Source: JANQTF01 sp036835375 (GTDB lineage Bacteria > Bacteroidota > Bacteroidia > J057). From it: a stretch of DNA of 33,868 nucleotides. The notes under the pieces were generated by a model. It did not search any database. It saw only the letters and a list, made by a program, of their open reading frames with translations, and was not told where the DNA came from. Positions 7,254 to 16,283 of this stretch are shown piece by piece (within the stretch, counting starts at the first letter, position 1; every line of letters begins with the position of its first letter). The position numbers and the translations under genes are program-made. The stretch is from assembly GCA_036835375.1 (NCBI GenBank), contig DAITMB010000050.1, forward strand, positions 1 to 33,868, in the 5' to 3' direction.

Positions 7254-10200
7254 TCACGGCAGTAGCACTTTTTGTTGAAAACGAAAGAGTTGGAGGGTAG
7301 CGTCATTTCTCGCCACCACAAGCTGGTCTCCTTCTCGGGTGCGAACCCTCAGCAGTCCCCTGACAGCCCCGCGCAACACAAGTCCGCTTTGGATGGCAGG
7401 CAAGGACTTTAAGTTGCCGTCATCATCAGGTGTGAGCAGCACGCCATAACTTCCTGCATAAATGCCAGTCTCGGGTTTGGCTTGCATCAGGTTCCCTCCA
7501 AGGATCAATTCAGGACGACCATCTCCGTCGAGATCCCAAGGCAAGATAGCCCACACCGGGGATATCTGTGCTTCAGCAGGTAAAGGTCTCAGCTCAAAAC
7601 TCCCTTTGCCGTCGTTTATCGCCACGGCGCTTGCCCCCCAATACACTTCGTGCCGGAGCGACGCCTTGAGTTGTGCTGGACTGAGCAGGTCTTCGATCGT
7701 TTGCTCGCGGTAGTTGATGTGCTTGAGGTATTTGCGCTTCATCGCTGGCAGCTGCGCCACAAGGTCTGGGCGCAGCGCCACCGGAAAAGCCCTGTCACCT
7801 TCATACACGGTGATGAGGTGGTCGGGGCTGCCATTTCGGTCGAAATCACCCACGTGGAGCGTGGCAGGTCGGTCGGGACTTGCTTTGAAGCGGGTATTCA
7901 GGCCGAGGTTGCCCAGCACGAGATCAGGAAACCCATCGCCGTTGAGATCAGTTGCCGCCACCGAGCGCCACCACCCGTGGCTGGCTCCCAGCCCAGCCTC
8001 TACCCTACGCAGGCGTCCCTTTTCGTTCAGAAACACACAAACGGGCATCCACTCGCCTGCCACCACGAGATCCAGGTCGCCGTCGCGATCAATGTCCACC
8101 CACACCGCCGAGGTGATGTGGCCCAGTTCGCGCAACTCAGGTGCAAGCTCGTCGGTGACATCGGTAAACTGCCCGCGCCCATTGTTGCGCAGCAGCAACC
8201 CATCCACGGGTTTGCCAAAAAGAAAAGGCTCCAGTCTCGTCCCCACAAACAGGTCAATGTCTCCGTCTCCATCGAAATCCGCAACCGCCACGGCTCCGGT
8301 GTTTCGCAGGCCTACCTCCCGGAGCGCTTGTTCGTCTTTGCGCAGGCCGCCACGTCCATCGTTGAGGTAGAGTCGGTCTCGCAGGGCCGTACTGCTGGCA
8401 GGAAATTCGTTGCCGCCACTTGCCACGAGGAGATCGGGGCGCCCATCGCCATTGGCATCGAAGCAAATGCAGGCCACGTCCTCGGAAGCAGCATCTGCCT
8501 TCAGCACTTCATGGTTTTGTGGGACAAAACTACCATCTCGCTGCTGCATCATCCACACACCGGGCTGATCTTTGGCTCCTCCCACATACACATCTTCAAG
8601 ACCGTCGCCATTGAGGTCGGCGGCGCAGAGGGCAGGGCCTTCGGTGGATCGCATGTGAAACAAGAGTCGGTCGCGACGAAAATCCTGAAAGTCGTTTTCG
8701 ATGTGCGTGAAATCGGGAGCAGGCACTTCCTGAAACCACAACGCATCTGAATCTGTGGGGAACGGGAGATGCGAGGGACCCCCTGTCGCGTTGTGAGCTT
8801 CGAGCGTCAGGTAGCGGTCGCTTTCCACTTCGCGCAACAAAGTCACCCGCCCGTCGGGCCAGCGCACATGCAGGCTGTCGGCTTGGCTTTCGCCCAGCCC
8901 GAATAGCAAGCGGGGATCTACGCAACTTTCGAAGCCCCGCATCGGCGCAAGTTCCTGAAAATGAACCTTGCCCCCGGCATACACGGTGACCTGTGCCCCC
9001 AGCGCAAAGCGGTTGACACCTTCGCCCCGCAGATCAATCCCCAGCCAATGATGTTGTGGGTGTAAACTGTCGGTGTTGTTGCGATAGACCCAGGCCTCCA
9101 TGTTCACGTTGTTGATCACAAGGTCAAGATCGCCATCGTTGTCGAGGTCGCCGTAGGCAGAGCCATTAGAAAAGCTCGGCTCACCGAGTCCCAAGGCAGC
9201 GGCCTCGTTTCGAAAGCGAGGCACGAAGTCGTTGCCCGACTCCCGTTCGCGCACAAAGGCATAGTTGGGCACTGCCTCGGAAGGAATAGAATCGATGAGC
9301 TGCGCAATGACGGCATGATCCCGTTGTAGAATGGTGCGAACGGTGGCTGGCGAGGCGAAAAAGTTAATGTAATCTTGGTCCGTGAGGTCTTTATAAATGC
9401 CGTTGGCTACGAAAATGTCGCGGTAACCGTCGTTGTCGAAATCGAAGATGAGCGCCCCCCAGCTCCAATCTGTGGCGTGGACGCCCGCCATTCGCCCAAT
9501 TTCGCTGAAGGTGCCATTGGCATGGTTGAGTTGGAGTGAGTTTCGGGTAAATTGCCGATGGTAACCCTGGCGAAGATTGAGGCTGTATTTGTCCCAATTT
9601 TCAAACATGGTCTTGGTTTTCATGCGGGCATCGTGCTCCGGCAGCATGTCGGTCACAAACACTTCTGGAAACCCATCGTGGTTGAGGTCGGCCATGTCGG
9701 CTCCCATTGAGCTGAGGCTGATCTCAGGCATTTGCTCAGTCAGCACTTCGCGAAAAGTGCCATCGCCGTTATTCAGATACAAATAATCCCGCTCAAAAAA
9801 GTCGTTTGAAACGTAAATGTCTTGCCAGCCGTCGCGGTTGATATCGCCAATTGTCACCCCCAGCCCAAACCCAATGGCTGAGGAATAGATCCCCGCTTCC
9901 TGGCTCACGTCGGTGAAATGTCCGCCATCATTTCGATAGAGGCGGTTGCCCCCCAGGCTATCAGGAATATTACGCTGCCCCTCGATGAGGTCGTAGCCTC
10001 CCACAGAACGAAGCGAGTTGTTGAGTAAATAGCAATCCAGATCGCCGTCGCGGTCATAGTCGAAAAAAGCAGCATGGGTGGAGAGGCCCAGATCGTCGAG
10101 GCCCCATTTGGCAGCTTGCTCTGTGAAGGTGACCCTTCCTTTGGCGTCGGGGTCCGCATTGTTGATAAAGAGTTCGTTGTGGCGGTTTTTGCCCTCGGGG

Positions 10201-10619
10201 CTTCCCGATTTACACACATAGAGATCTAGCCATCCGTCGCCGTTGAGGTCCACCCAGCTTGCGCCACTGGACCACACGCCGCGGCATGCCACGCCAGCAT
10301 AGTCGGTCACATCTTCAAACAGCCAATTGCCTCGATTGAGGTAAAGTTTGTTGGGGCCTTGGTTGCCACAGAGATAAATGTCGAGCAGGCCATCATTGTT
10401 TACATCGGCCAGGCCCACACCGCCTCCATTGAAGAAATTGCGGAATGTGTAGGGATTGAATTCTTCGGTGTAAGCCAGATCATTGCGAAAATCAATCCCG
10501 GTGAAAGTTGCGGGCAGACGCGTAAACAGCGTTTCGACGGGCGGTGCTGTGCGTGGCGTTAGCTCCCCGCACGAGAAGAGCAGCACATTACAAACCCATA
10601 TAGCAAAGCCTATCCTCAC
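7254..10619 (-). CDS. CRTAC1-like VCBS/FG-GAP and ASPIC/UnbV lipoprotein (VCBS1)
   Basis: An intact protein of about 1121 residues from the GTG at 10619. From that start it reads VRIGFAIWVCNVLLFSC, a short lipoprotein signal with Cys17. The frame is open further upstream to 10787, but that part encodes a perfect terminator-like hairpin (10704-10740) and would put extra sequence before the signal, so I reject it. N-terminal VCBS/FG-GAP motifs include GLADVNNDGLLDIYLCGN, VDLNGDGWLDLYVCKSG, FDYDRDGDLDCYLLNN and GDINRDGWQDIYVSND. The ASPIC/UnbV domain lies at about 9060-8830 (HHWLGIDLRGEG to VRWPDGR). A second motif series follows, ending DLDGDGRPELILGGN. Proteins of this type bind calcium in propeller blades. 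The position after susCD suggests a surface or periplasmic accessory role; substrate and partner are unknown. Confidence 0.88.
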   Translation of the reverse strand: MRIGFAIWVCNVLLFSCGELTPRTAPPVETLFTRLPATFTGIDFRNDLAYTEEFNPYTFRNFFNGGGVGLADVNNDGLLDIYLCGNQGPNKLYLNRGNWLFEDVTDYAGVACRGVWSSGASWVDLNGDGWLDLYVCKSGSPEGKNRHNELFINNADPDAKGRVTFTEQAAKWGLDDLGLSTHAAFFDYDRDGDLDCYLLNNSLRSVGGYDLIEGQRNIPDSLGGNRLYRNDGGHFTDVSQEAGIYSSAIGFGLGVTIGDINRDGWQDIYVSNDFFERDYLYLNNGDGTFREVLTEQMPEISLSSMGADMADLNHDGFPEVFVTDMLPEHDARMKTKTMFENWDKYSLNLRQGYHRQFTRNSLQLNHANGTFSEIGRMAGVHATDWSWGALIFDFDNDGYRDIFVANGIYKDLTDQDYINFFASPATVRTILQRDHAVIAQLIDSIPSEAVPNYAFVRERESGNDFVPRFRNEAAALGLGEPSFSNGSAYGDLDNDGDLDLVINNVNMEAWVYRNNTDSLHPQHHWLGIDLRGEGVNRFALGAQVTVYAGGKVHFQELAPMRGFESCVDPRLLFGLGESQADSLHVRWPDGRVTLLREVESDRYLTLEAHNATGGPSHLPFPTDSDALWFQEVPAPDFTHIENDFQDFRRDRLLFHMRSTEGPALCAADLNGDGLEDVYVGGAKDQPGVWMMQQRDGSFVPQNHEVLKADAASEDVACICFDANGDGRPDLLVASGGNEFPASSTALRDRLYLNDGRGGLRKDEQALREVGLRNTGAVAVADFDGDGDIDLFVGTRLEPFLFGKPVDGLLLRNNGRGQFTDVTDELAPELRELGHITSAVWVDIDRDGDLDLVVAGEWMPVCVFLNEKGRLRRVEAGLGASHGWWRSVAATDLNGDGFPDLVLGNLGLNTRFKASPDRPATLHVGDFDRNGSPDHLITVYEGDRAFPVALRPDLVAQLPAMKRKYLKHINYREQTIEDLLSPAQLKASLRHEVYWGASAVAINDGKGSFELRPLPAEAQISPVWAILPWDLDGDGRPELILGGNLMQAKPETGIYAGSYGVLLTPDDDGNLKSLPAIQSGLVLRGAVRGLLRVRTREGDQLVVARNDATLQLFRFQQKVLLP

Positions 10620-10669
10620 TGTGCGAGGAGGACTAGCGAGACGGTGAAGCGATGTCGCAAGTATCAACA

Positions 10670-10700
10670 CAAAAAATATCTGTTTGAGGGATTGCCCAAA
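10670..10700 (-). promoter_or_regulatory. Possible Bacteroidota-type promoter for VCBS1
   Basis: On the minus strand, TTTG (10697-10700) is followed after 18 bases by TATTTTTTG (10670-10678), close to the Bacteroidota consensus TTTG / TAnnTTTG with one extra T in the -7 element. It lies just downstream of the hairpin and about 50 bases before the GTG chosen as the VCBS1 start. It would allow VCBS1 to be expressed separately from susCD. Confidence 0.3.
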
Positions 10701-10703
10701 GAC

Positions 10704-10740
10704 CATAAAAGCAAGTGGCAGGATGCCACTTGCTTTTATG
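10704..10740 (-). terminator. Perfect 17-bp hairpin after susD, probable (bidirectional) terminator
   Basis: Bases 10704-10720 (cataaaagcaagtggca) and 10724-10740 are perfect inverted repeats around a three-base loop, with A-runs and T-runs at the outer stem. On the minus strand the stem closes with a TTTTATG tail, so it can act as a rho-independent terminator or attenuator. It sits 44 bases downstream of the susD stop codon, where one would separate a highly expressed susCD transcript from the VCBS genes. Confidence 0.7.
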
Positions 10741-10783
10741 TGGGGTGTCGATGACACAGGAGTCATGTCCAGAACGCAGAACA

Positions 10784-12376
10784 TCAATAGCCGGGGTTCT
10801 GAGTCAGATTGCGGTTGGTGCTGAGCTTCAACTGTGGAATCGGGAAGATATTGCGCGTCGGATCCGAGGCAGGCTTAGAAAACCAGGGATCATTGAAGCG
10901 ACCGAAGCGAATGAGGTCACTTCTGCGCCAGCCTTCGAAGAACATTTCGCGGCCACGTTCAGCCAACAGATTTTCAGCTGTGAGAGAAGGAAAGGCCTCT
11001 ACGCCAGCACGAGCACGAACTTGATTGACGAGGGCGAGCGCGTCTCCATTGCCAGGGCTCTGACGCCAAAGCGCTTCGGCTTTCATCAGCAGCACATCAG
11101 AGTAGCGAAAGATGGGGAAGTCCACGTTTGAATTAGATCCCTGTCCAATTTGATACTCGTATTTCGAGATACGAGCCCCAGACTGACGAAGGGTATTTGG
11201 CTCCAGCTCGTTCAATTCGGGAGTGAAAAAGACCTCAGCTCCATCTGGGTCGGCGGCTTCTACTCCGGGGTCAGTGAGAGGAGTAGTACCATTGGAAGCA
11301 AACTGCTGCCCTGCGAGGAAGTTGCCACGGGTCTGTTGGTCGCCGGGCACGCCTCTGCGAAGATCGTTGTCTTCATAAGAGTTATAGAACTCTGCGAGCG
11401 TACAGTACCCATTCCAAGGTTGCTCCTGAAGCTCAAAAGTGGCTTGGCTGGAATAGTGGAGGGTCATCTGCGAAATGTTAAACCCGGGAGCCTGAAGGGC
11501 GTCGTAAGGAATCACAAAGATGTTCTCCGAAGTACCCATACCCCCTTGATCATTGTCGGCATTGAAGTTGGCGAAGTAGTCGTTGGTGAGCGAGTACAAG
11601 CCGGAGTTGATGATGTTATCAGCGGCGGTCACCGCATCCGCCCAACGAGCATTCCCAGTGTAGATCTCCGCATTGACGTAGAGCTTGGCGAGCAGGGCCT
11701 GCCCCGTGTAATAGTTAAAGCGAGCGTAGGTATTGACATCTTTGGCCTGCGTGAGGTTGCCAGCAATGTCATTCAGTTCACTCACGAGAAATTCAAAGAT
11801 CTCCGCACGAGGCGTGTTGGCAGGATTGGGATCCTGAATCTCGCCGGGTTCGAGGTCAACGATGAGAGGCACGTTGCCCCAAGAATCCATCAGAAAATAG
11901 TAGTAGAGTGCCCGAAGACCGCGAAGCTCGGCGATGAAGAGGCTGGCCTCGTCATCAGAAACGGGTGAATCTTCTGAACCGATGAGGCCTTGGAAGGTCT
12001 CGATCAAGGTGTTGCAGATTCCGACCCCACGATACATGTCATTCCATCCATTGTTAATGGATTCTTCTTGATCGTTGAATTGGTGACGATGCATGCGCAA
12101 CCACTGTCCACCGTCGAACCAGTCGGCCCCACGGTGCGGAATGGCCACTTCATCGGAAGACACCTCCTGAATGGACATGTAAGTGTTATGCTGTCCAAAG
12201 GTGTAAAGAACCGTGTAGGCAGACCCGAAGGCCGCTATCAGTTCTTGGCGGGTGGTAGGGAAGTTCGCTGCCGTAAGCGAGTCGAACACTTCCTCTTCCA
12301 AGTTGGTACAGGCGGGCGTGAGCAAAGGCGTTGTGACCGCGAGTACGAGAATGAAGAAAAGCGAGTATCTTTTCAT
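10784..12376 (-). CDS. susD: SusD/RagB family outer-membrane nutrient-binding lipoprotein
   Basis: This 530-aa protein has the usual SusD length and layout. The signal peptide MKRYSLFFILVLAVTTPLL leads to Cys23, followed by TNLEEE; acidic residues right after the cysteine fit the surface-export signal of Bacteroidota lipoproteins. The N-terminal half has the tetratricopeptide-type helices (NNGWNDMYRGVGICNTLIE). The C-terminal half has the family signature FRYSDVLLMKAEALWR, NQVRARAG, ERGREMFFEGWRRSDLIRFG and the final FPIPQLKLSTNRNLTQNPGY. SusD caps the SusC barrel and captures the ligand at the cell surface. The gene follows susC by 67 bases and is certainly part of the same unit. The ligand cannot be deduced, because no glycoside hydrolase or peptidase lies within the cluster. 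Confidence 0.95.
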   Translation of the reverse strand: MKRYSLFFILVLAVTTPLLTPACTNLEEEVFDSLTAANFPTTRQELIAAFGSAYTVLYTFGQHNTYMSIQEVSSDEVAIPHRGADWFDGGQWLRMHRHQFNDQEESINNGWNDMYRGVGICNTLIETFQGLIGSEDSPVSDDEASLFIAELRGLRALYYYFLMDSWGNVPLIVDLEPGEIQDPNPANTPRAEIFEFLVSELNDIAGNLTQAKDVNTYARFNYYTGQALLAKLYVNAEIYTGNARWADAVTAADNIINSGLYSLTNDYFANFNADNDQGGMGTSENIFVIPYDALQAPGFNISQMTLHYSSQATFELQEQPWNGYCTLAEFYNSYEDNDLRRGVPGDQQTRGNFLAGQQFASNGTTPLTDPGVEAADPDGAEVFFTPELNELEPNTLRQSGARISKYEYQIGQGSNSNVDFPIFRYSDVLLMKAEALWRQSPGNGDALALVNQVRARAGVEAFPSLTAENLLAERGREMFFEGWRRSDLIRFGRFNDPWFSKPASDPTRNIFPIPQLKLSTNRNLTQNPGY

Positions 12377-12443
12377 GTCAGTTTAAAATCGTTAGTAAAG
12401 TAGTTCCTTGAAATAGAACATAGAGAACACTTGATTTGTTTTC

Positions 12444-15400
12444 CTAGAGCGTCATGTTGATCCCCACGGTGATGGTGCGCGTCGTGAAGTAGATGTTGCG
12501 ACGGTCGAGACCCGGGAAGAGCGGGTTGCCAGAGAGATTTGGTCGGCCACCGTTGTCAGTTTCCCCATTATCAGCCCAGCGCACAGAAGGGTCAATCCCA
12601 GAATATCTCGTCAACCAGAAGAGGTTTTGACCTGCCACATAGGCACGCAGTTTTTGCTTGCCAGGCAAGACAAAGTTGTAGCCGATTTGGGCGTTATCCA
12701 GCACGAGAAAATCTGCCTTTTCGAGGAAATAATTGTTGATCTGCGGAGAAGCATTCACATTCTCGAAGCGGTCCGACACATAGGCGTTCTCGATCGGGCG
12801 AGCTGACCTTGTGGGTTCGTAGAAAATCCGGTAGTTGTTCAGCAAGTGGTGGCCAAAATCGCCACGCAGGAAGAAGCCGAAATCCAAATTGCCGATTCTG
12901 AAGCTGTTGTTGAAGCCGATCGAGAAATTAGGAAGCCCTGTAGGTGCACGGCCAGTGGTGTCGGCACCATTTAGCCACATGGTTCCTTGGTCATTGGCAT
13001 TGACGACGCCATCTCTGTTGCGGTCAATGTTCACCCAGTTGCCTCCCTCTTCGAGGTTGTCGAGATCTACCAAGTAGCCATAATACTGTCCTAGCTGTGT
13101 CCCGAGTTGCACACGCTGGGTAGGGTTGTTGTTCAGCCCAGGCGCACCGGGCGATGTTGAGGTGGAAAAGATCTCCACAAATGCGAAGTCGGGCACCACG
13201 CCGGCCACGGTGTCAAGAAGCACGGGGTTGTAGTAGGTCAAGGCGAGGCTCGGGGACCAGGAGAAGTTGCCAGACTCCATGCGGTAGCCAAAGGTGCCTT
13301 CGAGACCACTTGAGCGAAGCGCTACCTGGTTGAGGTTGACCGTTGTAGAAGGGAAGGTGAAAGGAGGGGAGTTCACAGGGGCATCTGCATAGATCAAGTC
13401 GCGGATCGCGCGATTGAAGTAATCGATGCTACCGAAGAAGGTATAGTCGAGCAATTGAAAGTCAACACCCACATTAAGTTCTCCTTTGCGCTCCCAACGA
13501 AGCGCTGGGTTGGGGTTGTTTTGCGGACCGATAGCAGGGATGTAACTTCCTTCGTACAGGAAGAAATTAGACTGCCCAAAGCGTGGTAGCGAGATGTAGC
13601 TTGCTCCAGGAAGCGCACCGGTGATCCCATATCCCACACGAAACTTCAACTCGTTGACGGCATCTACCTCAAAGAAGTTGCTCAGCATTACACTCCCTGA
13701 CACAGCCGGGAAAAACCCCCACTGAAACCCAGTTCCGAACCTCGTAGAGCCTTCATAACGAAGCGAAGCCATGAGGTTCCAGGTATCATCCACGTTGATA
13801 CGGGCACGACCAAAGAAGCCGATCACCCGGAAATTGTTTTTCGAACTGAACACACTCAACGGAACGTCTTGATCGGTGATCGCCTGCATTGTTCCTAGCG
13901 CGTTGTAACTCAGCGCGTCGGACGGAATCCCCGTACCTTCAAGGCCAAACCCTTGATATTCGAGCTCATTCCAAGAGTATCCACCCAAGAGGTCAATATT
14001 CGTTTTGCCAAATCCTCGAACGTAGTTAACGGTGGCCTCCAAGAGGTCATTGGTGTCATCTTCGCTGTAGCGACGAGCGCGTCCAAGGGCACCCGTGGCG
14101 TCGGGGTTGGCATTGCCACGAAAGAAGCTCTGACGGCTGTAGTACTCGCCATAGAGATTGGACCGACGCTGACGAGAGACAAAAGCACCCACTTTCAAGC
14201 CATCAATGATTTCGAAATCTGCGCGAACAGCTGTGAGCAGCGTTTTTAGCTCGCCCTCATTGACGTTTTGATCCAAAATGGCCCGTGGGTTGAAGTAGTC
14301 GAAATTAACTTCCTGGTAGTAACCGCCAAAGTTTTCGAAGGCAGGGTCATTTGAGCGCACGGGAGCCGTGGGGTTGTAGAGGTTGGCGTAGCGATACGCC
14401 TCCTGAAACCCGTAGTCAGCCTGACGAACGGTGTTGGAGATGTCGGCATTGATTGTGAGCCGATCATTGAATGCTTTTTGGTTGATATTGAAGCGCCCAT
14501 TGAGCTGGGTAAAACCACTCACAATACCTACCCCACGAACGTCGCGCAGGTTGATGGAACCCCGATAGGTTGTGCCCCCAGCTCCGCCCGCAAGAGAGAG
14601 GTTGTGAACGTGAGAAACTCCCGTACGGGTCACTTCTCCTACCCAGTCGGTATCGGCTCCACGGTCCACATTGGGTGCTCCAGTGCTATTTTTTAGCGCT
14701 AAAAACTCTTCTCTGCCCAGCGTAGGTAGCGTGCGATCCACACCTTCAAAAGATACAAAGCCATTGTAGTCCACTTGTGTGCTGCCCGGAACGCCTCGCT
14801 TGGTGGTGATCAGAATCACCCCGGCAGAGGCACGGCTGCCGTAGATGGCCGCGGCAGAGCCGTCTTTCAACACGCTGATGTCGGCGATGTCGGCGGGATC
14901 CACGCTGTTGAGCGAGCCCCCGATCACCCCATCGATCACGATGAGCGGCTCAGCATTGGCTCCAAAGGTGGAGATGCCGCGAAGACGCAGGGTAAAGCCA
15001 GAGTTGGGGTCCCCTCCCACGCGGGAGATGTTGAGGCCCGCCACCTTGCCTTGAATCAGTTGAGTGGGATCATTGACCTGACCCACGTTGAAGTCTTCTG
15101 CTTTCACTGAGGTAATGGCGCTGGATACTTCGCGCGCACGCTGGGTACCGTAGCCCGTCACCACCACCTCGTCGAGCGTGGATTCACGCGCCTCCAGCTC
15201 AACGTTAATCGTAGAGCGACCATTCACAGGCACTTCTAGTCGCTCATAGCCGATAAAGGTGAATACCAACGTAGCATCAGGACCTGCCGCAATGGAGAAG
15301 CGGCCATTTTCGTCGGTAAATGTTCCGGTAGTAGTGCCCTTGACGAGTACAGTAGCGCTCGGCAAAGACCCACCTTCTGATGCAGAGGTCACCGTACCAG

Positions 15401-15494
15401 TCACGGTCTGCGCTTGCAGCCCGCTCATAGCGATAACACCCAGCACCACAAGCAGAAATCGCTGCAGGGACTTGACTGAGTTAGAAAAAATCAT
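12444..15494 (-). CDS. susC: SusC/RagA family TonB-linked outer-membrane transporter
   Basis: A 1016-aa protein with every SusC hallmark. The signal peptide ends at SGLQAQ. A carboxypeptidase-regulatory-like domain follows (residues about 30-105, VTGTVTSASEGGSLPSATVLVKG). The TonB box region reads LDEVVVTGYGTQ. The plug contains LIQGKVAGLNISR, RLRGISTFGANAEPLIVIDG and ISVLKDGSAAAIYGSRASAG then VILITTKRG. The rest is a long beta-barrel ending in TITVGINMTL. It transports an oligomeric ligand captured by SusD, energised by TonB-ExbBD. It is the first gene of the locus and has a long leader upstream. At 1016 residues it is in the normal range. No cognate ECF sigma or anti-sigma gene is present nearby. 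Confidence 0.96.
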   Translation of the reverse strand: MIFSNSVKSLQRFLLVVLGVIAMSGLQAQTVTGTVTSASEGGSLPSATVLVKGTTTGTFTDENGRFSIAAGPDATLVFTFIGYERLEVPVNGRSTINVELEARESTLDEVVVTGYGTQRAREVSSAITSVKAEDFNVGQVNDPTQLIQGKVAGLNISRVGGDPNSGFTLRLRGISTFGANAEPLIVIDGVIGGSLNSVDPADIADISVLKDGSAAAIYGSRASAGVILITTKRGVPGSTQVDYNGFVSFEGVDRTLPTLGREEFLALKNSTGAPNVDRGADTDWVGEVTRTGVSHVHNLSLAGGAGGTTYRGSINLRDVRGVGIVSGFTQLNGRFNINQKAFNDRLTINADISNTVRQADYGFQEAYRYANLYNPTAPVRSNDPAFENFGGYYQEVNFDYFNPRAILDQNVNEGELKTLLTAVRADFEIIDGLKVGAFVSRQRRSNLYGEYYSRQSFFRGNANPDATGALGRARRYSEDDTNDLLEATVNYVRGFGKTNIDLLGGYSWNELEYQGFGLEGTGIPSDALSYNALGTMQAITDQDVPLSVFSSKNNFRVIGFFGRARINVDDTWNLMASLRYEGSTRFGTGFQWGFFPAVSGSVMLSNFFEVDAVNELKFRVGYGITGALPGASYISLPRFGQSNFFLYEGSYIPAIGPQNNPNPALRWERKGELNVGVDFQLLDYTFFGSIDYFNRAIRDLIYADAPVNSPPFTFPSTTVNLNQVALRSSGLEGTFGYRMESGNFSWSPSLALTYYNPVLLDTVAGVVPDFAFVEIFSTSTSPGAPGLNNNPTQRVQLGTQLGQYYGYLVDLDNLEEGGNWVNIDRNRDGVVNANDQGTMWLNGADTTGRAPTGLPNFSIGFNNSFRIGNLDFGFFLRGDFGHHLLNNYRIFYEPTRSARPIENAYVSDRFENVNASPQINNYFLEKADFLVLDNAQIGYNFVLPGKQKLRAYVAGQNLFWLTRYSGIDPSVRWADNGETDNGGRPNLSGNPLFPGLDRRNIYFTTRTITVGINMTL

Positions 15495-16283
15495 AGTAGG
15501 TAGTAGTTACTGTTTGAAATGCAATAAATGAGTAGTGGAAGATTGGAAAATACAAAAGGCATGATGCCAGACCAGCCTAAAAAATAGGTCAAGCCTAAGC
15601 ATACATCTCATGCTGCATTTTGAGAAAATGCAGACAATAGCAATCAACTCTGGAAGGTGCTAACAGGAAAGACTGGGGCAGGGAAATCGCGAGTGACCCG
15701 ATCTTTCGGAGTGGAGTAGATTCATGTAGTAGTAGTTGAGTAGTTCTGCGATCTAAGACATGTTATTGGAAACGAAGCAGGAAATAAAAGCGTTGGCTTG
15801 TCTTCCTGCGTCCTCCAAACCCAATCCAAATTTGTCAAAAATCTCTTAGCAAACAATAAAGATTCGCCGCTATGCAGGATCTTCACACTCCGAAATCGTT
15901 TACGTGAACCTTTTCGTAGCGAAAAAAAATCCGAATTTTTTTCCCTATCGCATGATTTTTTCATTTGGAAAGGCACATTTTACCTTCATGAACCAATCGA
16001 AACCCATGTGCGCAGCATCTTCGACAGGCCATGCATCACAACTCGGCGATAACCTGTCTCAATCACATAAGGACTGCTTGTAGTTTTAAAGTTCTGGAGG
16101 GTATCCCGGCGAAAAGCACATTCGAAACAAAGGTCCAATAAGGGATAAGGATATGAGTGGTGAGAATTCACGATCTTGTGAAATGAGAGATTAAGTTCCC
16201 CACTATTACTCTTCCCCATCGATCATAACACAATAACGTCATTTAAATTTTCACCTGCACTCCTTTCACAGATCAAGACTGAT
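15495..16283. other. Gene-poor region with the susC leader
   Basis: About 790 bases without a gene I can support. It holds the leader of susC (minus strand), a 9-bp perfect hairpin at 15613-15633, and a 21-codon reading frame at 15660-15725 on the minus strand. Longer open frames in it (15722-15976 minus, 15798-16052 plus, 15986-16219 minus) have compositions unlike real proteins and no recognisable motif. Regulatory RNA or binding sites controlling susCD would be expected here. Confidence 0.5.
15613..15633 (-). promoter_or_regulatory. Short perfect hairpin in the susC leader
   Basis: Bases 15613-15621 (ctgcatttt) and 15625-15633 (aaaatgcag) form a perfect 9-bp stem around a three-base loop, about 120 bases upstream of the susC start. 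On the minus strand it has T-runs inside the stem but no clear T-tail after it, so it may be an RNA structural element, an attenuator or a palindromic protein site. Function is inference. Confidence 0.35.

Noticed and set aside
7650..8750. Long plus-strand open frame opposite VCBS1 (366 codons)
   Set aside because: Same cause as above; repeated phrases such as VAVAINVH only reflect the reversed VCBS repeats.
3359..10619. Short regularly spaced repeats in the VCBS genes as a possible CRISPR array
   Set aside because: The repeats are translated Asp-rich motifs of varying spacing and sequence, not near-identical direct repeats with unique spacers.
7254..10787. The VCBS1 gene starting at 10785-10787 (TTG) or ATG 10784
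   Set aside because: The added 56 codons include a perfect terminator hairpin and place a second hydrophobic segment before the lipoprotein signal; GTG 10619 fits better.
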